Of a DNA stretch of 64,000 bases, positions 23,990-31,240 are shown piece after piece. The translations under genes were made by a program, and so were the position numbers. Position 1 is the stretch's first letter. Each line of letters starts with the position of its first letter. This DNA comes from QHVT01 sp036399015. GTDB lineage: Bacteria > Acidobacteriota > Thermoanaerobaculia > Gp7-AA8. Below the pieces are notes generated by a model. The model was not told the origin of the DNA. It did no database searches and worked only from the letters and a program-made list of their open reading frames with translations. The stretch covers positions 142,653 through 206,652 of the forward strand of contig DASWNW010000036.1 in NCBI GenBank assembly GCA_036399015.1, read 5' to 3'.

Positions 23990-25894
23990 ATGTCCAAGAT
24001 CATCGGCATTGACCTCGGAACGACCAACTCCGTCGTCGCGGTCATGGAAGGCAACGAGCCGAAGGTCATCGTGAACGCCGAGGGGAGCCGCATCACCCCC
24101 TCCGTGGTCGGCTTCGCCAAGAACGGCGAGCGCCTCGTCGGCCAGGTCGCCAAGCGCCAGGCCGTCACGAATCCGGAGAACACCATCTTCTCGATCAAGC
24201 GCTTCATGGGACGCAAGTTCAACGAAGTCAATGAAGAGATGAAGATGGTCCCCTACAAGGTGACCCAGGCCTCCAACAGCGACGTCCGCGTCGACGTCAA
24301 CGGCAAGATGTACTCCCCGCCCGAGATCTCCGCCATGATCCTGCAGAAGCTCAAGCAGGCGGCGGAAGACTACCTCGGCGAGAAGGTCGAGCGCGCCGTC
24401 ATCACCGTCCCGGCCTACTTCAACGACTCGCAGCGCCAGGCCACCAAGGACGCGGGCGAGATCGCCGGCCTCAAGGTCGAGCGTCTCGTCAACGAGCCGA
24501 CCGCCGCAGCGCTCGCCTACGGCCTCGACAAGAAGAACAACGAGACCATCGCCGTCTACGACTTCGGCGGCGGTACGTTCGACATCTCCATCCTCGAGGT
24601 CGGCGACGGCGTCGTGGAGGTGAAGTCGACCAACGGTGACACCCACCTCGGCGGCGACAACGTCGACCAGCGCCTCATCGACTGGATCATCGACGAGTTC
24701 CGCAAGGACCAGGGCATCGACCTCTCGAAGGACAAGATGGCCCTGCAGCGCCTCAAGGAGGCGGCCGAGAAGGCGAAGATCGAGCTCTCCTCGACCATGT
24801 CCACCGACATCAACCTGCCGTTCATCACGGCCGACGCCTCCGGTCCGAAGCACCTCAACCTGGCACTCACCCGCGCCAAGTTCGAGCAGCTCATCGGCGA
24901 CATCGTCTCCAAGACCATGGGTCCGGTGAAACAGGCCCTCGCCGATGCCGGCCTCTCGCCGAAGGACATCCACGAGGTGGTCCTGGTCGGCGGCTCGACC
25001 CGCATCCCGATGGTGCAGCAGGCCGTCAAGGAGTACTTCGGCAAGGAGCCGCACAAGGGCGTCAACCCGGACGAGGTCGTGGCGGTCGGCGCGGCGGTTC
25101 AGGGCGGCGTGCTCGGCGGCGACGTCAAGGACGTCCTCCTGCTCGACGTCACCCCGCTGTCGCTCGGCATCGAGACCCTCGGCGGCGTGATGACGAAGCT
25201 CATCGAGCGCAACACCACCATCCCGACGCGCAAGTCGGAGACCTTCTCCACGGCGGCCGACAACCAGACCTCGGTCGAGATCAAGGTCTTCCAGGGCGAG
25301 CGCGAGATGGCGGCGGCGAACAAGCTCCTCGGCGCGTTCCACCTCGTCGGCATCCCGCCGGCGCCGCGTGGGATCCCGCAGGTCGAGGTCACGTTCGACA
25401 TCGACGCCAACGGCATCATGAACGTCTCGGCCAAGGACCTCGGCACCGGCAAGGAGCAGAAGATCACCATCACCAGCTCCTCCGGCCTGTCGAAGGATGA
25501 CGTCGAGAAGCTCGTCCGCGACGCCGAGGCGCACGCCGAAGAGGACAAGAAGCGGCGTGAGGAAGTGGAAGCGAAGAATCAGCTCGACTCGCTGGTCTAC
25601 CAGGTCGAGAAGATGCTGAGCGAGAACCGCGACAAGCTGCAGGGCTCGGACGTCCAGACGCTGGAAGCGGCGATCGGCGACGCCCGGAAGGCCATGGAGC
25701 AGGGCGGCGCGGAGACGATGCGCACTGCCATGGACAACCTGCAGAAGGCCTCGCACAAGCTCGCCGAGGTGATGTACCAGCAGGCCGGCGGCCAGGCTGG
25801 TGGCGGCGCGGCGGGTGGCGGCGATACCGGCGGCGGCAGCGGCGCGTCGAAGGACGACGTCATCGAGGCCGAGGTGGTCGACGAGAAGAAGTAA
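23990..25894 (+). CDS. dnaK: Chaperone protein DnaK (Hsp70)
   Basis: 634 residues, full length. The ATPase domain starts KIIGIDLGTTNSVVAVMEG and has NEPTAAALAYGLDKK, IAVYDFGGGTFDISILEVG and EVVLVGGSTRIPMVQ. The linker DVLLLDVTPLSLGIET leads into the substrate-binding domain and helical lid, then a Gly-rich tail ending in IEAEVVDEKK. It folds and protects cytoplasmic proteins in ATP-driven cycles with DnaJ and GrpE; neither partner gene is adjacent. AAGGAG 8 bases before ATG 23990 fixes the start, although the frame is open further upstream. hspR follows after a repeat element. Confidence 0.98.
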   Translation: MSKIIGIDLGTTNSVVAVMEGNEPKVIVNAEGSRITPSVVGFAKNGERLVGQVAKRQAVTNPENTIFSIKRFMGRKFNEVNEEMKMVPYKVTQASNSDVRVDVNGKMYSPPEISAMILQKLKQAAEDYLGEKVERAVITVPAYFNDSQRQATKDAGEIAGLKVERLVNEPTAAALAYGLDKKNNETIAVYDFGGGTFDISILEVGDGVVEVKSTNGDTHLGGDNVDQRLIDWIIDEFRKDQGIDLSKDKMALQRLKEAAEKAKIELSSTMSTDINLPFITADASGPKHLNLALTRAKFEQLIGDIVSKTMGPVKQALADAGLSPKDIHEVVLVGGSTRIPMVQQAVKEYFGKEPHKGVNPDEVVAVGAAVQGGVLGGDVKDVLLLDVTPLSLGIETLGGVMTKLIERNTTIPTRKSETFSTAADNQTSVEIKVFQGEREMAAANKLLGAFHLVGIPPAPRGIPQVEVTFDIDANGIMNVSAKDLGTGKEQKITITSSSGLSKDDVEKLVRDAEAHAEEDKKRREEVEAKNQLDSLVYQVEKMLSENRDKLQGSDVQTLEAAIGDARKAMEQGGAETMRTAMDNLQKASHKLAEVMYQQAGGQAGGGAAGGGDTGGGSGASKDDVIEAEVVDEKK

Positions 25895-25898
25895 GTTG

Positions 25899-26004
25899 GT
25901 TCCTCGGGTTCCTCGGGTTCCTCGGAGTTCCTCGGGTTAAGCACCCGGGGGCCGACGAACTGCCGAGGAACTCCGAGGAACTGCCGAGGAACGCCGAGGA
26001 ACTC
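25899..26004. repeat. Inverted array of 9-11 nt units between dnaK and hspR
   Basis: Left arm (25899-25937): GGTTCCTCG three times plus a GAGTTCCTCG unit. Right arm (25957-26004): GAACTGCCGAG/GAACTCCGAG units. A 16-bp core (25920-25935 and 25963-25978) is a perfect inverted repeat with a 27-nt loop. It begins 5 bases after the dnaK stop and ends 4 bases before the hspR start. Confidence 0.92.
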
Positions 26005-26007
26005 GTT

Positions 26008-26385
26008 ATGGCGAAACGCAGACCAGACGGCTACGTCATGATCTCGATCATCTCGGAGCGGTACAACATCCACCCGCAGACGCTGCGGCTGTACGAGCGC
26101 GAGGGGCTGATCAAGCCGGCGCGCACGTCGGGCAACACGCGTCTGTATGGCGAAGATGAGATCCGCAAGCTGGAGATGATCCTGACCCTCACCCGCGACC
26201 TGGGGGTGAACCTCGCCGGCGTGGAAGTGGTCCTGCAGCTCGCGCGGATGATGAACGAGGCGGACATGCCGTTCGACCGCCTGCTCGACTACATCCGCCA
26301 GTTGATGCTCGACAAACGCCACGGCATCGAGCGGGAGAACGCGCTGGTGAAGGCCACCACCATGGTCCTCACGCGGCGCGGCTGA
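26008..26385 (+). CDS. hspR: MerR-family heat-shock regulator HspR
   Basis: 125 residues. The N-terminal MerR-type winged helix (MISIISERYNIHPQTLRLYEREGLIKPART, NTRLYGEDEIRKLEMI) is characteristic of HspR, the repressor of dnaK operons known in actinobacteria and other phyla. A helical C-terminal region follows (VNLAGVEVVLQLARMM). Its position directly after dnaK supports the assignment. The usual HspR operator sequence was not found upstream of dnaK, so the target site here may differ. ATG 26008 or 26038 could start translation. The usual Shine-Dalgarno place is occupied by array sequence (CCGAGGAACTCGTT). Confidence 0.82.
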   Translation: MAKRRPDGYVMISIISERYNIHPQTLRLYEREGLIKPARTSGNTRLYGEDEIRKLEMILTLTRDLGVNLAGVEVVLQLARMMNEADMPFDRLLDYIRQLMLDKRHGIERENALVKATTMVLTRRG

Positions 26386-26421
26386 ACGCAGCGGACCGGC
26401 ACATGAACGTTCTGGCGATCG

Positions 26422-26715
26422 CTTCAGTCGTTTGAAGCGAGACGTCAGTCGTTTGAGGCGAGACTTCAGTCGTTTCAAGCGAGACTTCAGTCGTTTCAAG
26501 CGAGACTTCAGTCGTTTCAAGCGAGACTTCAGTCGTTTCAAGCGAGACTTCAGTCATTTGAAGCGAGACTTCAGTCATTTGAAGCGAGACTTCAGTCATT
26601 TCAAGCGAGACTTCAGTCATTTGAAGCGAGACTTCAGTCATTTGAAGCGAGACTTCAGTCATTTGAAGGATCACTTCAGTCGTTTGACGAATCGCTTCAG
26701 TGGTTCGACGGAAAC
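26422..26715. repeat. 21-bp direct tandem array (13 full units plus a partial one)
   Basis: Thirteen consecutive 21-bp units (26422-26694) and a degraded 14th. The consensus is CTTCAGTCRTTTSAAGCGAGA. Each unit splits into three 7-mers (CTTCAGT, CRTTTSA, AGCGAGA), and most contain CTTCA...TGAAG as a small hairpin. It fills the 311-bp gap between hspR and the hydrolase gene, and supplies that gene's TGA stop. No CRISPR-like spacers. Confidence 0.95.
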
Positions 26716-27344
26716 CCGCGCTGGAAGGCGCCCTTTTCCAGGAAGCAGAACACCTGACCGATCGCATCGGACGCCCACGGCAGAAACGTGTGCGTCCGGT
26801 GCAGCACCACGAAGTCGGTCATCCCGGCCAGCTTCGTCTTCTCCACCGCCACCACTCCGTCGTTCGGCACGCGGTCCATCCAGCGGGAGAAGAGCGGGAT
26901 GTGGCTGCGCGAGCCGGCGATCACCCCCAGCGGAAAGTCCGCGGGCGGGAGGGCGCAGGGGACGCTGCCGTCGCCGGTGCCGAGCTCGCGGAGCGGCTTG
27001 ACGACGCAGAGCGGCTGCTGGAGCACGTCGGCGACCTCGCTGCCGCCGTTCGGCGGCGCCAGCATGACCACCCGGCCGAGGTTGGGGAGGGAGTGCGTGG
27101 CGAGAAACTGGCGCACGATGATCCCGCCGAGAGAATGCGTCACGAAGTGGACCGCCGGGGCGGAGGCGAGGCGGGGGGCGACGTCGCGGGCGAAGACGGC
27201 GGCGTTCTCGCCGATCGTGCGGAGATTCGAGCGGTAGCGCCAGTTCGCCACCCGGTAGCCGCGGCGCCGCGCCGCCAGCGCCAGCGGGAGCATCGACGCC
27301 GCCGTGCGGCCGAGCCCGTGAATGAGGACGACCGTCTCGCGCAT
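26697..27344 (-). CDS. Alpha/beta hydrolase (lipase/esterase-like)
   Basis: 215 residues: RETVVLIHGLGRTAASM is the oxyanion-hole HG strand, HFVTHSLGGIIVRQFL contains the nucleophile elbow (S in THSLGG), VVMLAPPNGGSEVAD follows, and the late NDGVVAVEKTKL and HRTHTFLP supply the acid and base. This matches small triacylglycerol lipase/PGAP1-like esterases. No signal peptide is seen from ATG 27344; the frame extends 22 codons upstream without supporting features. The stop codon TGA (26697-26699) comes from the last, degraded unit of the 21-bp array. Confidence 0.85.
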   Translation of the reverse strand: MRETVVLIHGLGRTAASMLPLALAARRRGYRVANWRYRSNLRTIGENAAVFARDVAPRLASAPAVHFVTHSLGGIIVRQFLATHSLPNLGRVVMLAPPNGGSEVADVLQQPLCVVKPLRELGTGDGSVPCALPPADFPLGVIAGSRSHIPLFSRWMDRVPNDGVVAVEKTKLAGMTDFVVLHRTHTFLPWASDAIGQVFCFLEKGAFQRGFPSNH

Positions 27345-27421
27345 GTCCTGAGATACGGCCTGGGGGCGGCGGGGTTGCACCGCGGTAGCGTTAAAATCGC
27401 GCCGCAACATAGGGAGGATCC

Positions 27422-28177
27422 ATGCCCGCAGCTTCCTCGCATCCGCCCGGGTCGTTCTGCTGGATCGAGCTCGCCACCAGCGATGCCGCCGCCGCCCGCT
27501 CCTTCTATACCCAGCTCTTCGGCTGGACCGTCAACGAGATCCCGATGGGGGAGATGGGGAGCTACTTCATCTTCCAGCACCGCGGCCGCGACTGCGCGGC
27601 GATGTACGAGGGGACGGGGGAGGGCATCCCGCCGAACTGGCTCTCCTACGTCGCCGTCGCCGACGCCGACGCGTCCGCCGAACAGGCGAAGACGCTCGGC
27701 GGGCAGATCCTCAAGGAGCCGTTCGACGTCTTCGACAGCGGCCGCATGGCGGTGATCTCCGACGTGCAGGGGGCGGTCTTCGCCATCTGGCAGCCGCGCT
27801 CGCACATCGGCGTCGGCGTGCGGGACGAGCCGGGGACGCTCTGCTGGAACGAGCTCCAGGCGCGCGACGTCGACCGGGCCAAGACCTTCTACACCGCCCT
27901 CTTCCCCTGGCGGATGAAGGAGACCGAGGACTACACGGAGTGGCACCTCGGCAGCAACGCGGTCGGCGGCATGATGCCGTCGCAGGCGCCGCCGGAAGTC
28001 CCGTCCATGTGGCTCGCCTACTTTGCCGTCACCGACTGCGACGGCGTCACCGCCCGGGCGGAGTCCCTCAGCGGGGAGGCGATCGTGCCGCCGATGGACA
28101 TCCCGAACGTCGGGCGGATGTCGGTCCTGGCCGATCCGCAGGGGGCCACCTTCGCGATCATCCGGCTGGCGATGTGA
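27422..28177 (+). CDS. VOC family protein with two glyoxalase-like domains
   Basis: 251 residues made of two tandem vicinal-oxygen-chelate domains (~10-125 and ~135-250). Each starts with the same pattern: GSFCWIELATSDAAAARSFYTQLFGW and GTLCWNELQARDVDRAKTFYTALFPW. Each ends in DVQGAVFAIWQP or DPQGATFAIIRL. This arrangement is common in bacterial glyoxalase/bleomycin-resistance-like proteins of unknown substrate (CFP30-like). Metal-binding His residues are not at canonical places in the first domain. GGAGG is 6 bases before ATG 27422. Confidence 0.9.
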   Translation: MPAASSHPPGSFCWIELATSDAAAARSFYTQLFGWTVNEIPMGEMGSYFIFQHRGRDCAAMYEGTGEGIPPNWLSYVAVADADASAEQAKTLGGQILKEPFDVFDSGRMAVISDVQGAVFAIWQPRSHIGVGVRDEPGTLCWNELQARDVDRAKTFYTALFPWRMKETEDYTEWHLGSNAVGGMMPSQAPPEVPSMWLAYFAVTDCDGVTARAESLSGEAIVPPMDIPNVGRMSVLADPQGATFAIIRLAM

Positions 28178-28242
28178 TTTTGGAAATGCTCCCGGAGGTC
28201 GTCGTGTTGATAACGAAGCTTCCGGGAAGATTTGCAGCACCT

Positions 28243-28287
28243 GTGGATCTCCGTCGGGCAGCACAGTTTCAGAGAAAGGAGATCCAC
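28243..28287 (+). promoter_or_regulatory. Leader hairpin masking the cspA ribosome-binding site
   Basis: GTGGATCTCC (28243-28252) is perfectly complementary to GGAGATCCAC (28278-28287), which contains the GGAG Shine-Dalgarno of the cold-shock gene. The 10-bp stem with a 25-nt loop would hide the site. A second hairpin (CCCGGA 28191-28196, TCCGGG 28221-28226) lies upstream. Confidence 0.7.
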
Positions 28288-28290
28288 CCC

Positions 28291-28494
28291 ATGCGTCAGA
28301 CCGGAACCGTCAAGTGGTTCAACGATGCCAAGGGCTTCGGCTTCATCACGACCGAAGGTGGCGAGGATGTGTTCGTGCACTTCAGCGCCATCCAGGGCGG
28401 CGGCTTTCGTTCCCTCCAGGAGGGAGCGCAGGTCGAGTTCGAAGTGACCAACGGGCCGAAGGGCCTGCAGGCACAGAACGTCAACCCCATCTAA
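28291..28494 (+). CDS. cspA: Cold-shock protein (CspA family)
   Basis: 67 residues, one cold-shock domain. RNP1 is KGFGFITTE and RNP2 is VFVHFSAIQ; the N-terminus TGTVKWFNDAKGFGF and the end GPKGLQAQNV are standard. It binds single-stranded nucleic acid and acts as an RNA chaperone. The leader of about 110 bases is structured, and its last hairpin masks the ribosome-binding site (AAAGGAG, 28275-28281), pointing to post-transcriptional control as in other csp genes. A shared terminator hairpin follows before the convergent synthase gene. Confidence 0.96.
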   Translation: MRQTGTVKWFNDAKGFGFITTEGGEDVFVHFSAIQGGGFRSLQEGAQVEFEVTNGPKGLQAQNVNPI

Positions 28495-28504
28495 CATCCA
28501 ACCC

Positions 28505-28548
28505 ACGAAGCACTGGAGGGCGGGTACAGCGATGTGCCCGCCCTTCGT
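28505..28548. terminator. Terminator hairpin between cspA and the ketoacyl-synthase gene
   Basis: GGGCGGGTACA (28518-28528) pairs over 11 bp (one U-G) with TGTGCCCGCCC (28533-28543) around a GCGA tetraloop. The outer bases ACGAA/TTCGT add pairs. It serves two convergent genes; no long T-run on either strand. Confidence 0.7.
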
Positions 28549-28552
28549 GTAT

Positions 28553-30148
28553 CTAGCGGCGGGTGAGCCGCGCCAGCTCTTCCTCGTCCCACGGCCGTGA
28601 GATCACGCAGGAGTTGATCCCGCCGACCCCCATGCTGAGCTTCCCGCTGTAGCCGCGCGGCGCCTCGGCCCCCTCGCGGTCGACGAAGCGGGCGCTGTGC
28701 ACTTTCACGTCGGCGTGCAGCTCCCCCTCGGTGAGCGGCATCGGGAAGAGCTTCCCCTTGGCCATGCCCATGTGCTGGGCGGTGAGCTCCCACCCTCCGC
28801 CGACCGACATGCCGTGGCCGAACGTCCCCTTGCGCGCCGTGAAGATGACGTCGGGGTGGAGCATCTCCAGCGAGTGCTCGATCTCGCTCGCGTCGCCGGG
28901 CGTGGCGGTGGCGTGCATGTCCCAGGTGCGGACTTCGCCGAGCTGCACTTCCTGCAGGGCCGCCTTCATGGCGAGCTGCGGGCCGCCCTTCGACGGCGTG
29001 ATGATGTGGTGCGCGTCCGACGAGGTGCCGACGCCGACGAGCTCCATCCCCAGCGGCTGGAACCCCTTCGCCGCCATCGCCTCGACGTCCCCGACGATCC
29101 AGACGCAGGCGCCGCCGGCGATGTGCGTCCCTTTGAGGCCGGTCAGCGGGCGGGAGACGTCCGCGTCGGCGGAGAGGACGTTGGCGTTGTAGAAGGCGGA
29201 GATGACCATCTCGTGCGGTGGCGGATCGGTCATGCCGATCACGGCGGCCGTGGCGTCGCCGCGGTGAATCGCGTCCATGGCCAGCTTCGCGGAGACGCCG
29301 AACGAGGCGCAGGCGGCGATCGGCGCCCACGACGGCCCGACGATCTTGCCGAGCATCGAGATCTGCGCCGCCGGGATGTTGGAGATGTTCCAGAGGAGGT
29401 TCGGCGACACGGCCGCCCACGGTTCCTCGGGGCAGCCGTATTTTTTGTTGAGGGCGCGGATCCGATTCAGCTTCTGGCGGATCGAGGAGAGCTTCGCCGA
29501 TCCGGACGACGGCGGCACCGGCTCGGAGTGGACGTCGCGCGCCTCCGCCAGATAGCGCGCCAGGGCATCGCTCTTCGTCGCCCAATGCGCTTCCCAGGCG
29601 TGCTTCGCCTCGATCCACTCCTCGCTCCCGAGCTCCAGCTCCGCCGGGTTGCGGGGCGCGGCGTCGTCCGGTTCGCCTTCGAGGTGGCGGGTGAGGGGCG
29701 TGCAGCGCTCGGGCTTCGCCCAGAACTCGTTCCAGCGGCGGAGCGCGCGGTCGTAGACCAGCGACTGGGTCTGCGTGATGGTGATATCGCCGAGGCCGGT
29801 GCCCACGTAGACGTGGGTCTTCGTCCCCAGCTCCTGGAGATACTGTTCGAGACCGGGGTTCTGGCCGAGGGCCTGGATGAAGGCGCCGATGGCGAACTGC
29901 ACCATGGGGCCCATCTTGTCTTTGATCTGCCCGAACTTGGCGGGGGGGAAGCGCTCGTCGAACCAGGGGCGGTAGCTGTCGAAGTCGAAGTCGGGGTAGC
30001 CGACCAGGAAGTTGGACTGGCCGTAGCCGGTGAAGGGGGAGAGCCAGCTCCCGGCATGCTCGAGGTTGTCCTCGAAGGCGTTGATGTTGGGGGATTTAGG
30101 CGCGACCACGCCCCACCCGAAAATGCCGATTCGCCGCCGGTCCGCCAT
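28553..30148 (-). CDS. Beta-ketoacyl-ACP synthase-like protein, long form
   Basis: 531 residues, against about 410 for FabF. The thiolase-fold residues are present: nucleophile Cys280 in PIAACASFGVS, first His in WDMHATATPGDASEIEH, second His in GTFGHGMSVGG, and the C-terminal GGINSCVI. So it should condense acyl chains on ACP. The extra length is an insert of ~110 residues before the active-site Cys, rich in Glu/Ala/Trp (KHAWEAHWATKSDAL), absent from FabF. No ACP or ketoreductase gene is adjacent; the substrate is unknown. Start ATG 30148 at MADRRRIGIFGWGVV; the frame continues upstream without support. Probably cytoplasmic. Confidence 0.88.
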   Translation of the reverse strand: MADRRRIGIFGWGVVAPKSPNINAFEDNLEHAGSWLSPFTGYGQSNFLVGYPDFDFDSYRPWFDERFPPAKFGQIKDKMGPMVQFAIGAFIQALGQNPGLEQYLQELGTKTHVYVGTGLGDITITQTQSLVYDRALRRWNEFWAKPERCTPLTRHLEGEPDDAAPRNPAELELGSEEWIEAKHAWEAHWATKSDALARYLAEARDVHSEPVPPSSGSAKLSSIRQKLNRIRALNKKYGCPEEPWAAVSPNLLWNISNIPAAQISMLGKIVGPSWAPIAACASFGVSAKLAMDAIHRGDATAAVIGMTDPPPHEMVISAFYNANVLSADADVSRPLTGLKGTHIAGGACVWIVGDVEAMAAKGFQPLGMELVGVGTSSDAHHIITPSKGGPQLAMKAALQEVQLGEVRTWDMHATATPGDASEIEHSLEMLHPDVIFTARKGTFGHGMSVGGGWELTAQHMGMAKGKLFPMPLTEGELHADVKVHSARFVDREGAEAPRGYSGKLSMGVGGINSCVISRPWDEEELARLTRR

Positions 30149-30219
30149 GGGCGGTGCATTGTACCGAAATTGCATCAGCGCACTCCGCCACAGATTCCGG
30201 TGTTTAGAGAGGGCCATTC

Positions 30220-30537
30220 GTGAAGAGAACAATCGCTTCTGCCGTCGTAGTGCTCGCGGTGCTGATGCTCGCGATTCCGGGATGTAAAGGACGCGAGAAC
30301 GCGGGCGCCGGAGGGGAGTCGACGGAGACGATCGCACCCGCCACGCCGCAGCCCGAGGCCACCGGGACGGAGGCCATGACCCAGACGGTGGACGTCGGGA
30401 CCGGCCGCTCCGAGTCGGAAGGGGGAGGGCTCACCGCCGGCTCCGCCACCGACACGATCGACACGGCTGGCACCACCGCGACCGCGACGGACACGGCTAC
30501 GCAGCCGGCCGCGACACCGACGACCACCACCCGCTGA
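30220..30537 (+). CDS. Small Thr-rich lipoprotein
   Basis: 105 residues. An N-terminal signal (SAVVVLAVLMLAIPGC) ends in a lipobox cysteine. The rest is a low-complexity Thr/Ala/Glu-rich tail (ATDTATQPAATPTTTTR) with no domain. Start is GTG 30220 after GAGAGGG. The stop is followed at once by GTG of the next gene (30539), so they share a message. Function unknown. Confidence 0.7.
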   Translation: MKRTIASAVVVLAVLMLAIPGCKGRENAGAGGESTETIAPATPQPEATGTEAMTQTVDVGTGRSESEGGGLTAGSATDTIDTAGTTATATDTATQPAATPTTTTR

Positions 30538-30538
30538 T

Positions 30539-31240
30539 GTGACGACCGCACTGTACGAGCCGCTCATCGAGCGCGAGCTCGACGCGATCGTGCCGGCGGC
30601 ACGCGCGTTCGCGGAGGAACATTCGCTCGAGGAGCTGTGGGCGGCGGTCGCCCGCTTCGCCGTGCTCGCCTACGCACCGTCGCAGCATGGGAAGCGGGCC
30701 GTGATGGCCGCGCGCGCGGCGCACGACCTGCCGACCTTCGAGCTGGTGGTCGAGTGCGCCCGCTACGCCGCCGAGAGCCGTCCGCCCTGGAGCGAGCCGC
30801 CGATCTTCGAGGAGCGGGAACTGCCGTCGTACGAGGAGCTGCGGGTGCACGCGCGCGGCGACGCGCTGCTGATGCTCGACACCGCGATCGCCCTCGAGCA
30901 GCTCCTCGGCAGCAAGGGAAGGGCGGCGCTGGTGCGGATGGTGACGTCGGAGCCGGAGTCGGAGCATCCCGCCGAGCCGCTCGACCTCCTGCTCGACCGC
31001 GCCATCGCCTCGAACGGAGCGGTCGACGCCGTCCGCAACGTCTTCGTCGCCGCCGCCGGACTGCCGCCGCTCCGCGACGCGGTGCCGCTCGAGCCCTATC
31101 CCCTCGCCCGCGACTACGCACAGACGCTCATCGCCCACTCCGTCGCCCGCACGCTGCCGTCCCGCGCGGAGGAGCTGCTCGCGGCGGTGCATTACAACCT
31201 GGAGTTTGGGGAAAGCTATGCGGAGTGGGCGTTCGCATGA
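30539..31240 (+). CDS. Hypothetical helical protein, 233 aa
   Basis: Unrecognised. An all-helical, cytoplasmic-looking protein with Ala/Glu/Leu-rich amphipathic helices (ERELDAIVPAARAFAEEHSLEEL, AHDLPTFELVVECARYAAE), no signal peptide and no catalytic motif. Start GTG 30539 lies two bases after the preceding lipoprotein stop. Its stop (TGA 31238-31240) overlaps ATG 31237 of dacB, suggesting translational coupling. Confidence 0.72.
   Translation: MTTALYEPLIERELDAIVPAARAFAEEHSLEELWAAVARFAVLAYAPSQHGKRAVMAARAAHDLPTFELVVECARYAAESRPPWSEPPIFEERELPSYEELRVHARGDALLMLDTAIALEQLLGSKGRAALVRMVTSEPESEHPAEPLDLLLDRAIASNGAVDAVRNVFVAAAGLPPLRDAVPLEPYPLARDYAQTLIAHSVARTLPSRAEELLAAVHYNLEFGESYAEWAFA

Noticed and set aside
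23930..25756. 608-residue open frame antisense to dnaK
   Set aside because: Long antisense frames are common over hsp70 genes in GC-rich DNA because of codon bias. The product has no recognisable domain and no start signal.
26432..27001. Frame across the 21-bp array giving a heptad-repeat protein (DFSRFKR units)
   Set aside because: The 21-bp period keeps several frames open on both strands. There is no ribosome-binding site, and the frame runs on antisense to the hydrolase gene.
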